The notes beneath the pieces are model-generated. The model saw nothing but the letters and a program-made list of their open reading frames with translations, was not told where the DNA came from and ran no database searches. The position numbers and the translations under genes were made by a program. Source: Verrucomicrobiota bacterium (GTDB taxonomy: Bacteria > Verrucomicrobiota > Verrucomicrobiia > Limisphaerales > UBA9464). Taken from it: DNA of 22,263 nucleotides. This document shows, piece by piece, positions 15,188-22,263 of the stretch (position 1 is its first letter; every line of letters starts with the position of its first letter). The stretch lies in NCBI GenBank assembly GCA_026397675.1, contig JAPLUH010000410.1:1-22263 (forward strand). Direction: 5' to 3'.

Positions 15188-16761
15188 GTCCGCATCGGAA
15201 CAGACGCCTCGTTGGCCACCTCTTCGCGCTCGGCACCCTCGTCTCTTTGTTTCTGACGGCCTCGGAGATCGAAGGTTCCAAACTCTTCGATTCCGCGACT
15301 CCGTTGCACCGCATTGAAATTCAGCTCGACGAAAACCCGTTGGGCGCGCTTCGCACGACCCCTCGAACCGATGTCGTAGCCCGGGCTCAGATCGACGGCC
15401 ATCCCGTAGTGGAACTCAGCCTTCATCTCAAGGGAGCCACCGGCAGTTTCCGCCCGATCGACGACCGCCCTTCCTTCACGCTCTCCACCTCGAAGCGTTC
15501 CGGATCCGAGCGCATCCTGGGGACCACCAAACTGCATCTCAACAATGGCGTGGAGGACTCCAGCCGGTGGCGGGAAATCCTCGGCCGTGAGATGTTGAGC
15601 ACACTCGGGATTCCAACGACCTCAGCCACCCATGCCCGAGTTTTGCTCAATGGCCGGGACCTCGGCCTTTATGTGCTCATCGAAGGATTCACCCCCGATT
15701 GGATCGAGCGATCCTTTCCCGGGGAAAGCGGAGACCTCTTCGAACCCGTTGCCAAAACCAACGGTCCACCCGACTTCCGACGAGTCACGTCTTACGGGCA
15801 AGAATCCGCCTCCCGATTGCCTCGACCATTTCTGGCAGCGCCGTCCCGGCCAGTGACGAACCGCTGGAACTCCACTGCAGTCTACATCAACGAATCATCG
15901 CTCATCGGCTTCATCGCAGCGGAGGTGCTGCTGGCGCATTCCGATGGATACAGTTTGGCTCACAACAACTACCGCATCTGGGTTCCATTGGATGGCAGCG
16001 GCCTGCAGTGGATTCCTCACGGACTCGATCGACTGTTCACGGCCCCTGAACTTCCGTGGCCTCCCGCCATGGCCGGACCGATGGCAGAAGCAGTCATGGC
16101 CCGCCCGGACGGAGCGAGGCAGGTGTTCGACCAGATCCAGGCTTTCAGAGGTCGATTGTCCGCCCCATCCGCGGTGAAAGCTCATCTCGAGCAACGCATG
16201 GAACGACTGCGCCCGAACTTGAGTCGGATCGAATGGCAGGAGATACGAGTCGGCACCGACCAGCTGATGGATGAATGGAGTCGACGATGGGAGGTTCTAG
16301 ACCTGCAAAAAAAAATCGCGGAACCCGTGTCCGTCCCCCTGGGCTCTAAAACCATTTTGTCCGGCTGGAGACCCGATCCCACGCCGATAAACGCCGAGTT
16401 GTCGGAGGTGAAAACTCCAGAGGGCGAATCCCAACTCCGGATCCGTGCCCAAGAGGCAACCCTGGCCGGCTGGACATGGACGGGCACCTTGCTACCGGGA
16501 CGCTACCGGCTCGAAGCCTGGGTCCGACTGGACCACTTTGAACCCCTTCCCTTTGGCGAGCCCGGGGGTGTTTTCATTCAGAAGAACGGCGAAGCCTCCA
16601 AGGAATGGCTTCATTCTGAATCACGGACGGGACAGCCGCTCCGCCTCGAATTCCACATCGAATCCGCGTCGACAAGCACCCAGCTTCGCATCGCCTTCCG
16701 CGGACGCCGTGGCATCGTCCATTTGGATACGAAGGGCCTCAGGATCCATCGGATTGGGTGA
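15184..16761 (+). CDS. CotH-family secreted protein with C-terminal beta domain
   Basis: This 525-residue protein begins at GTG 15184, inside the stop codon of the NAGPA gene. The N-terminal signal peptide (about residues 1-28) precedes the CotH region: LHLNNGVEDSSRWREIL, LGIPTTSATHARVLLNGRDL, GLYVLIEGF and AHNNYRIWVPLDG, then WIPHGLDRLF. CotH proteins are atypical secreted kinases in spore formers; in Verrucomicrobia they are common in secreted, carbohydrate-related settings. The usual DLD metal motif reads GLD, so catalytic competence is uncertain. The last 110 residues (GWTWTGTLLPGRYRLEAWV to the end) look like a carbohydrate-binding beta-sandwich. Function is probably extracellular and linked to its NAGPA partner. 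Confidence 0.87.
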   Translation: MSPHRNRRLVGHLFALGTLVSLFLTASEIEGSKLFDSATPLHRIEIQLDENPLGALRTTPRTDVVARAQIDGHPVVELSLHLKGATGSFRPIDDRPSFTLSTSKRSGSERILGTTKLHLNNGVEDSSRWREILGREMLSTLGIPTTSATHARVLLNGRDLGLYVLIEGFTPDWIERSFPGESGDLFEPVAKTNGPPDFRRVTSYGQESASRLPRPFLAAPSRPVTNRWNSTAVYINESSLIGFIAAEVLLAHSDGYSLAHNNYRIWVPLDGSGLQWIPHGLDRLFTAPELPWPPAMAGPMAEAVMARPDGARQVFDQIQAFRGRLSAPSAVKAHLEQRMERLRPNLSRIEWQEIRVGTDQLMDEWSRRWEVLDLQKKIAEPVSVPLGSKTILSGWRPDPTPINAELSEVKTPEGESQLRIRAQEATLAGWTWTGTLLPGRYRLEAWVRLDHFEPLPFGEPGGVFIQKNGEASKEWLHSESRTGQPLRLEFHIESASTSTQLRIAFRGRRGIVHLDTKGLRIHRIG

Positions 16762-16832
16762 TTGCCGAGAGTAATCCGAAGCCTCCATCTTCTACCCGTA
16801 CCCCCCTTTTGGTGAGGCCAGAGATGTCTGCT

Positions 16833-16848
16833 AGTTACAACTGTAACT
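16833..16848. promoter_or_regulatory. 16-bp dyad upstream of the pseudopilin gene
   Basis: AGTTACA-AC-TGTAACT is a perfect 7-bp inverted repeat with a 2-base centre, ending 27 bp before the ATG of the first pseudopilin. Such a compact dyad is typical of a repressor or activator site. No matching operator is recognised. It lies in the 114-bp gap that separates the CotH gene from the pilin genes and so may control the second transcription unit. Confidence 0.55.
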
Positions 16849-16875
16849 GTGTCGGTTAAAGTCCTAAACGAAACC

Positions 16876-17538
16876 ATGAAACTTCCTCGGGGACAGCGTG
16901 CTTTCACCCTCATCGAATTGCTGGTGGTGATCGCCATCATCGCAATCCTCGCTTCGATGCTGCTTCCGGCGTTGGGCATGGCGAAGGCGCGTGCCAAGAA
17001 CATCGCCTGCCTCAACAATCTCAAGACCGTGGGTCTGGGTTTGAGATTGTGGGCCAACGACAATCGGGATCGGTACCCATGGCAGTTGGGAGTGACCAAT
17101 GGTGGAACGGCCGGTTCTGAGGACTGGGCCGATCATTTCCGGGCCTGCTCCAATGAACTCTCCAACCCGAGCGTTCTGGTGTGTCCGGCTGAAAAAATAC
17201 CAAGACCGGGGACCAACTGGGTGAATCTCGATGGTTTCGCCAATGTGAGCTACTTCGTCGGTCTGAAAGCTGAGGAACTCAAACCCCAGACCATGATTTC
17301 CGGAGACGCCAACGTCACCGGTGGTGGCGGCGGTTTTGATCCTCAATGGAGCCGCTTCCTTGGGGCTTCGATCGACGCCGCATGGGACAAGACACTGCAT
17401 GTCCGAGCCGGCAATCTGGCGATGACCGACGGCAGCGTTCTATCGACCAAAACGGCAGCACTCCGATCGGCCATCAATCAAGCCCTCGCTAGCGGTCTCA
17501 CCAACGTGGTGTTTTCCAAACCTCGCGGCGTTCTCTGA
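16876..17538 (+). CDS. prepilin-type protein with H-X9-DG motif
   Basis: This 220-residue protein has a class III prepilin leader: basic MKLPRGQRA, then cleavage before FTLIELLVVIAIIAILASML, with the essential Glu at +5 (Glu14). Prepilin peptidase should cut between Ala9 and Phe10, instead of the usual Gly. The distal domain ends in H-X9-DG (His175 to Asp185-Gly186), the motif defining a large family abundant in Planctomycetes and Verrucomicrobia, often called type II secretion-like pseudopilins. A GTG nine codons upstream is less likely because the leader would be too long. The hypothetical gene follows 17 bp downstream. The peptidase and assembly ATPase are not in this window. Confidence 0.95.
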   Translation: MKLPRGQRAFTLIELLVVIAIIAILASMLLPALGMAKARAKNIACLNNLKTVGLGLRLWANDNRDRYPWQLGVTNGGTAGSEDWADHFRACSNELSNPSVLVCPAEKIPRPGTNWVNLDGFANVSYFVGLKAEELKPQTMISGDANVTGGGGGFDPQWSRFLGASIDAAWDKTLHVRAGNLAMTDGSVLSTKTAALRSAINQALASGLTNVVFSKPRGVL

Positions 17539-17555
17539 CATTCCTCCCACGAGCC

Positions 17556-18218
17556 ATGCGCAATCATCGCGGCATCCAAGCCCTCGCCATCTGCACCTGT
17601 GCCATCAGTGTCGTGATTGCGTCATGGGCCCTGGGTTGGATCGACGCCCCTCCGCGACCGAGTGGGACGCTGCACCAGCAAATCGGACAAGCGCTGGCCC
17701 AAGAGGCTTTGGCCCATGCTGGATCAGGCGGTCGGGTGGTGGTTTTCGCCCGTGACACTTCGGAGTTCGAGCAACCCGCGACGGACATGGCACTCCGAAG
17801 TTTCACGACCGAGATGCAAAAGGCCGGACACCCTGTCACCGACTTGCGACTCGTGGCAGAAGACCCCCTTCGCCCTATCCACGTCCCAGAAGGCGACCTG
17901 TTCGATGTCCTTCGAAAATCCAACAAAGGCGACGTCGTGGTCTCGCTCATGGGGCCGATGCTTTTGGCTGAAGACCAGCGCCTCGCCTTGGGAACCCAAA
18001 AAGCCGCGGTGATCGCATTTTGCCCCGGTTCTTCCGCAGAGGTCCTGGATCCCGCGCAACTGTCCTCGATGGGCTTGCTCCATGGCGGCGTACTGGCCCT
18101 GCCGCCCAGCAACGATCCGAAGCAATCCGCCAAAACCCCAGACCGCTTCGAAGCCCTTTATCGCCGGATGGATTCCAAGGCCCTCATTCAAAAACCCAAA
18201 ATACAGGGGAGACCATGA
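17556..18218 (+). CDS. membrane-anchored protein of unknown function between two pseudopilins
   Basis: I do not recognise this 220-residue protein. An N-terminal membrane segment (about residues 9-28, ALAICTCAISVVIASWALGW) is followed by an exported domain. It contains QIGQALAQEALAHAGSGGRV, VVVFARDTSEFEQPATDMAL, and GDVVVSLMGPMLL. Alternating strands and helices with hydrophobic core strands (VVVFAR, VVVSLMG, AAVIAFCP) suggest a Rossmann-like fold, possibly resembling one lobe of a periplasmic binding protein. It lies 17 bp after one pseudopilin gene and overlaps the next by 4 bases (ATGA), so the three should be co-translated. It may be a partner of the pseudopilins or a substrate-capturing subunit. 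Confidence 0.85.
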   Translation: MRNHRGIQALAICTCAISVVIASWALGWIDAPPRPSGTLHQQIGQALAQEALAHAGSGGRVVVFARDTSEFEQPATDMALRSFTTEMQKAGHPVTDLRLVAEDPLRPIHVPEGDLFDVLRKSNKGDVVVSLMGPMLLAEDQRLALGTQKAAVIAFCPGSSAEVLDPAQLSSMGLLHGGVLALPPSNDPKQSAKTPDRFEALYRRMDSKALIQKPKIQGRP

Positions 18219-18904
18219 GGGCGCGTTTTTTTTCGTTTTCCAGAAACCACACGGGATTCACCCGGACCGATTTGCTCGTGGGCATCGCTCTGGTGAGCCT
18301 GCTCCTCCCGCTGGTCTGGACGCCGATCACCTTGTCGCGTTCACGGGCACGTCTCGAACGTTGCCGGGCCAACCTGAACGGCGTCAGCCGCGCCTGCCTC
18401 CAATTTGCCGCCGATCACGGCCAAACGCTGCCGGGCCCCGTGGAGGCTCCCGGTGAATTTCAATGGTGGTACAAGGAGCAGGTGAAATCCTACCTCGGAC
18501 TCCAAGGAGCCTCGGCTGCCACCGACTCGACTTTCGCCTGCCCCGAGGACCGCGGCTACACAGACCCCAAACCGTTCCACCAGTCCGAGCGTTTCGATTT
18601 CTCCAGCTACCCGTTCAACGGTGTTCTCCTGCTCGGCGCCCCCAATATTGCCGGTTGGCGTCTGCCGGAGATTCGCCAGCCCGACCGGACGCTTCTGGTC
18701 ATGGAATGGACGGCGCATGGACCGCTGTCCTGGCACCGCAGCCGCACCGGCAAACGAAACGCCCCGTTTTACAACGACGCTGAGAGTGTCGTCGGTTTCG
18801 TCGATGGCCATGTGGACTTGGTGAAGATCTATCACGACGGCTACAACGCGGCCTACACGCGGGATCCCATCCCGGGCTACCGATACCGCTACAGTGGTCG
18901 TTGA
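18215..18904 (+). CDS. divergent prepilin-type protein
   Basis: The ATG at 18215 overlaps the stop of the preceding gene and has GGGGA a few bases before it, so the far longer upstream frame is rejected. The 229-residue product has a prepilin-like leader: HTGFTRTDLLVGIALVSLLL, with Gly14 then Phe15 as the cleavage site. Position +5 is Asp19, where type IV pilins and pseudopilins almost always have Glu. The rest carries LERCRANLNGVSRACLQFAA, a CPEDRGYT motif and GFVDGHVDLVKI, like the DUF1559-type C-terminal pattern but without a clear H-X9-DG. Asp at +5 may reduce assembly with other subunits, making this a minor or tip pseudopilin. NAGPA2 starts 18 bp later. Confidence 0.87.
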   Translation: MRARFFSFSRNHTGFTRTDLLVGIALVSLLLPLVWTPITLSRSRARLERCRANLNGVSRACLQFAADHGQTLPGPVEAPGEFQWWYKEQVKSYLGLQGASAATDSTFACPEDRGYTDPKPFHQSERFDFSSYPFNGVLLLGAPNIAGWRLPEIRQPDRTLLVMEWTAHGPLSWHRSRTGKRNAPFYNDAESVVGFVDGHVDLVKIYHDGYNAAYTRDPIPGYRYRYSGR

Positions 18905-18922
18905 CCCCTCGATTCTCCCTCC

Positions 18923-20851
18923 ATGATTCCGAACCCTTACGATTGGTTCTTCCGCTTAGGACGCCTGATTTTTTCCGTCCTCATTTGCCTGATGCCGTCG
19001 GTGTCCGCGGCTCCAATCACCACAGGCTGGATCCCGCTTTTCAAAGGGGTCGAATACATGACGGGCACCAATACCCAGTCGTCGGGCGAATTCACCAGCC
19101 TCATGGTGGCGCACTTGATTCGAGTGGATCTGTCGGATCCCGACATCCAATTGCTCCCGACACCTCAGATCACCAATTATCTGGCGAATTCCCGGGAAAC
19201 TTCCGGCCAGACAGTGAGCCGATTTGTCAAAACGCACGGTCTGCAGTTGGGGGTGAATGCCAACTTCTTTTCCCCCACCGACTACTACATGCCCGAGGGA
19301 ACACCCATGCAACTCAGTGGGTTGGCCATCAGTGACGGGACGCTCGTCTCGGTGGCCAATGCCACCTATTCCGCCTGCGTCCTGTTCGATATGAATCGGA
19401 CGGCTCGAATCATCGAAGACAACTGGCCGGCGGGCCCCACCAACGGCGTGCTCCACGCTCTCGCCGGCGACTACCCGTTGGTCGTCAACGGCGTCAATAT
19501 TTCCCGGCGCTATCTCAACACCGCTGGCGTGGTCCATGAGCAGCATCCTCGAACGGCTTTCGGCGTCTCCCAAGATGGCAAGACCTTGTACATCGTCTGC
19601 ATTGACGGCCGTCAGGACCACAGCGTGGGAGCCTTCGATTATGAGACGGCCGCCTGGATGCTGTTGGCCGGGGCCTACAACGCCGTCAACATGGACGGTG
19701 GTGGATCCACCACCTTGGTGATGGAAGACAGCATCGGCGAACCCCTGCGACTCAATGCCTCCAGCGCCGTCGCCGATTCCGGAAAGGAACGCACCGTCGG
19801 CAGCCATCTCGGCATCCTAGCCAAACCCATCCCGGGTTTCATCAACGACCTAAAGGTGGTTGCCTCCGACGAAGGCGCCACCCTTTCGTGGACCACCCTC
19901 ACGGACGCCACTGCGTCGGTGGAACTGGGTACCTCCAACCCACCCGACCCGGTGACCCGCTTCACAGGAAGCTCGGGCACAACACACTCGGTCCAAATCA
20001 CCGGACTGAAACCGGGTCTCGGCTACTATTTTCAGGCGGTTTCCGTCGCCAATGGCAACCGGCATGAAACTCCCATCAAATTCTTTCGGACTACGCGAAC
20101 GGTGGTATCCACCGAGGTTGTTCCCCTGAATGCGGAATGGCGGTACACCACCGCCAACCTCAACAACACGGCTTGGACAACCACCGACTATGTCGACACC
20201 GGTTGGAAAGGACCTGGAGCTGCGCTGCTCTGGGCCAATGCCAGTGCGGCCGGTTCAACACTCGATCCGAATCTTTTGGGGGAACGCATGCCCAACAATG
20301 CAGCGACCGGTTTCCCCTACACCACCTACTCCTTTAGAACCCACTTCAAAGCCAACGAAGTGTCCGCCGGAGCAACCCTTTCGGTGTCGGCCTACATTGA
20401 CGACGGAGCGGTTTTTTATCTCAACGGCCGCGAGATCCATCGAATCCGAATGCCCGCCGCACCCGCCGAAATCCTCAACGCCACCTTTGCAACCGGCCTT
20501 CCCTGCAGCGGCAATGCCGATTGCACCGATGACTTCATCGTCCCGGTGGACGGCATCCTCCGGGCTGGCGACAACGTACTGGCCGTCGAGGTCCACAATT
20601 CCAGTGCCCGCAGCTCGGACATCACCCTTGGGGTAACGGTCACGCTGGAAGTTCCCGCCTCGCGGCCTCCAGCCATCACCATCCATAGGAATAGCGAAAT
20701 CATCACCCTCGACTGGGTCGGCACAGGATTTCTACTCCAACAAGCGGACACCCCCTCCGGCCCGTGGACCACTCGGGCGGGTGCGCCACCGACGCCCCCC
20801 GTGCGCATCCTGGAAGCAACCACCACACGGTACTATCGGCTCTCACGATAA
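18923..20851 (+). CDS. secreted multidomain phosphodiester glycosidase (NAGPA) protein
   Basis: This 642-residue protein has a signal peptide (residues 1-30, cleavage after SVSAA). The NAGPA domain covers about 60-300 and has NANFFSP, HPRTAFGVS, VCIDGRQDHSVGAFD and NMDGGGSTT (256-264). A fibronectin type III-like domain follows (305-392). Next is a beta-sandwich (400-578) with the YIDDGAVFYLNGREI pattern typical of galactose-binding-like or PA14-type modules. The end, GFLLQQADTPSGPWT to YYRLSR, is a C-terminal module seen on many secreted proteins of Verrucomicrobia, possibly for surface sorting. The likely activity is hydrolysis of sugar phosphodiesters, with attached binding domains. It completes the pseudopilin operon and is a second NAGPA paralogue in 7 kb; sequence outside the core motifs is different from NAGPA1. 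Confidence 0.94.
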   Translation: MIPNPYDWFFRLGRLIFSVLICLMPSVSAAPITTGWIPLFKGVEYMTGTNTQSSGEFTSLMVAHLIRVDLSDPDIQLLPTPQITNYLANSRETSGQTVSRFVKTHGLQLGVNANFFSPTDYYMPEGTPMQLSGLAISDGTLVSVANATYSACVLFDMNRTARIIEDNWPAGPTNGVLHALAGDYPLVVNGVNISRRYLNTAGVVHEQHPRTAFGVSQDGKTLYIVCIDGRQDHSVGAFDYETAAWMLLAGAYNAVNMDGGGSTTLVMEDSIGEPLRLNASSAVADSGKERTVGSHLGILAKPIPGFINDLKVVASDEGATLSWTTLTDATASVELGTSNPPDPVTRFTGSSGTTHSVQITGLKPGLGYYFQAVSVANGNRHETPIKFFRTTRTVVSTEVVPLNAEWRYTTANLNNTAWTTTDYVDTGWKGPGAALLWANASAAGSTLDPNLLGERMPNNAATGFPYTTYSFRTHFKANEVSAGATLSVSAYIDDGAVFYLNGREIHRIRMPAAPAEILNATFATGLPCSGNADCTDDFIVPVDGILRAGDNVLAVEVHNSSARSSDITLGVTVTLEVPASRPPAITIHRNSEIITLDWVGTGFLLQQADTPSGPWTTRAGAPPTPPVRILEATTTRYYRLSR

Positions 20852-20859
20852 GGCCGACG

Positions 20860-20891
20860 CTGCCAGGTGAGTGTTGGCAGAAACCGGGTTT
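20860..20891 (+). terminator. tandem hairpins after the NAGPA2 gene
   Basis: CTGCCA (20860-20865) and TGGCAG (20875-20880) form a 6-bp stem 8 bp after the stop codon. It is followed at once by AAACCGGGTTT (20881-20891), a near-perfect palindrome. There is only a TTT run at its end, so termination efficiency is uncertain. Confidence 0.4.
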
Positions 20892-21120
20892 CCGAGACGG
20901 AATGCCTGTTGCGATTCGAGTGTGGGACGCCGGGTCGGGAGACCCCGCCTACAGCGGACCTCGTAGGTTCGCCGGCACGCTATAGGCCCGGTGCCTTCAA
21001 CGGGCGGCCCAGCGGCTCAATACCCTTTGGGCGTTTCAAGGAACTAACTCGACGAGGCTTGCCATTATTGGGTTTCCACCAAAACTCCTCTGCTCCGTTC
21101 ACCCATAAAACTCCGACGCC
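20892..21120. repeat. GC-rich palindromic intergenic element
   Basis: GGGTC-GGGA-GACCC (20932-20945) is a perfect short hairpin, and CCTAC/GTAGG (20948-20952/20963-20967) lies directly after it. The stretch from 20920 to 20990 therefore has the form of a palindromic intergenic repeat. I see no gene from 20852 to 21120, and the symporter promoter must be in the last 100 bases. Whether the element is repeated elsewhere cannot be told from one copy. Confidence 0.4.
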
Positions 21121-22263
21121 ATGCACCTAGCGACGCTCGACTGGATCATCATCGCTGCCACGTTTATCCTCTATCTTGCCATCGGGGTCTTCGTTGGCAG
21201 ATCAGCGGGCAAAGACTATGAGAGCTATTTCCTGAGCGGACGAACGATGCCGTGGTGGCTCTTGGGAACATCGATGGTAGCGACCACCTTCGCTACCGAC
21301 ACCCCCAACTTGGTGGCAGGAATCGTGCGGCGGGACGGAGTCTTCGGGAACTGGGTCTGGTGGGCCCTGCTGCTCACCGGAACCACCACCGTGTTCCTCT
21401 TCGCCAAGCTCTGGCGACGGAGTGGTATGATGACCGACATCGAGTTCTACGAGCTCCGCTATTCGGGTCGCCAAGCAGCCTTTCTGCGGGGCTTCCGTGC
21501 CGTCTATCTGGGCATCTTCTTCAACATCCTCGTCATGGCCAATGTCTCACTGGCAGCCATCAAGATCGGCGGGGTGATGTTCGGTCTCGATCCGGTCATA
21601 ACGATCGCCGTGGCCTCAGTGGTCACCGTGGCCTACAGCATGATCGGCGGACTCACCGGGGTGCTGCTCACCGACTTGGTTCAGTTCATTATCGCAATGG
21701 TGGGTGCCATTTGGGCAGCCGTGCACGTTGTAGGGCTCCCCCAGGTGGGTGGTTTGGGCAAGCTCCTGGCCGACCCCCGAGTCCAAGCGAAGATGGACAT
21801 CGTGCCCAATATGGCAACCACACCCCACGATGTGGTCATGGCGGTGTTCTTGATACCCCTCTTGGTGACCTGGTGGAGTGCGTATTATCCCGGCGCCGAA
21901 CCCGGCGGCGGTGGCTACGTGGCCCAGCGACTCCTGGCGGCCAAAAACGAAAAGCACGCACTGGGTGCCTGCCTGTTCTTCAACGTCATGCACTACTCGC
22001 TCCGCCCCTGGCCGTGGATCCTGGTCGCTCTGGCCTCGCTGGTCGTCTTCCCGGATGTGGCTTCGCTCCAGGCCCGCTTCCCGCACCTCGATCCCAAAAT
22101 TGTTCAGGATGATCTCGCTTATCCGGCCATGCTCACGTTCCTGCCCCAGGGACTCATGGGCATCATGGTCGCTTCGCTGGCCGCCGCGTACATGAGCACC
22201 ATGTCTACCCAGGTAAACTACGGGTCATCGATTGTGGTCAGCGACCTCTACCTGCGGTTCATC
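21121..22263 (+). CDS. sodium:solute symporter (SSS family), 5' part
   Basis: ATG 21121 opens a frame that runs without a stop to the window end, 381 codons. The N-terminus (DWIIIAATFILYLAIGVFVG) is the first membrane helix, then the family hallmark DYESYFLSGRTMPWWLLG and TSMVATTFATDTPNLVAGI. Further helices appear regularly: WVWWALLLTGTTTVFLFAKL, YSMIGGLTGVLLTDLVQFI (the family GG..GV..TD..Q motif), and near the end LMGIMVASLAAAYMSTMSTQ, with the conserved Ser/Thr cluster of the Na2 site. SSS proteins couple sodium entry to uptake of sugars, amino acids or related solutes. The substrate cannot be deduced. The remainder, probably 150-250 residues, is outside the window. Confidence 0.95.
   Translation, partial: MHLATLDWIIIAATFILYLAIGVFVGRSAGKDYESYFLSGRTMPWWLLGTSMVATTFATDTPNLVAGIVRRDGVFGNWVWWALLLTGTTTVFLFAKLWRRSGMMTDIEFYELRYSGRQAAFLRGFRAVYLGIFFNILVMANVSLAAIKIGGVMFGLDPVITIAVASVVTVAYSMIGGLTGVLLTDLVQFIIAMVGAIWAAVHVVGLPQVGGLGKLLADPRVQAKMDIVPNMATTPHDVVMAVFLIPLLVTWWSAYYPGAEPGGGGYVAQRLLAAKNEKHALGACLFFNVMHYSLRPWPWILVALASLVVFPDVASLQARFPHLDPKIVQDDLAYPAMLTFLPQGLMGIMVASLAAAYMSTMSTQVNYGSSIVVSDLYLRFI

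Noticed and set aside
18020..18904. Longer start for the second pseudopilin
   Set aside because: The added 65 residues are out-of-frame sequence of the preceding gene, and a pilin leader with a ribosome binding site begins at 18215.
1..22263. CRISPR array, tRNA, rRNA or insertion sequence
   Set aside because: No regularly spaced repeats, cloverleaf arms with CCA-type ends, ribosomal RNA signatures or transposase motifs were seen in the intergenic regions.

Overview
The window looks like a chromosomal segment of a high-GC member of the Verrucomicrobiota, most likely the Pedosphaerales/Limisphaerales side of the phylum. This is inferred from family content and not from any marker-gene comparison. 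The indicators are H-X9-DG type prepilin proteins, a single-chain SecDF next to YajC, DUF6807 and CotH proteins, two NAGPA-type phosphodiester glycosidases, and a secreted C-terminal module ending in 'YYRLSR'.

Region 1 (1-2600) has the 3' end of a DUF6807 (PmoA-like) gene facing a secreted polysaccharide deacetylase. Region 2 (2600-3980) is an accessory island. It holds a structured GC-rich leader, a ribbon-helix-helix antitoxin broken by an 8-bp tandem duplication, an intact PIN-domain toxin, and about 340 bp of unassigned DNA. Region 3 (3980-12290) is mostly housekeeping: dxs and xseB on the minus strand, recN and a dipeptide epimerase on the plus strand, then yajC-secDF on the minus strand, closed by a strong terminator. 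recN is split into two frames, and about 30 conserved residues appear to be missing at the junction.

Region 4 (12450-20860) is all plus strand. It contains a conserved hypothetical gene, a PAP2 phosphatase, and then an envelope/secretion cluster: NAGPA lipoprotein, CotH-like protein, pseudopilin, anchored protein of unknown function, divergent pseudopilin, and a multidomain secreted NAGPA protein. Four-base overlaps and 17-18 bp gaps suggest two transcription units. A 16-bp dyad lies just before the first pseudopilin. This cluster is the best candidate in the window for an undescribed system, possibly a surface assembly acting on extracellular phosphodiester-linked glycans. Region 5 (20852-22263) has a hairpin-rich intergenic stretch and the 5' part of a sodium:solute symporter gene that runs off the end. 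I saw no rRNA, tRNA, CRISPR array or insertion sequence.
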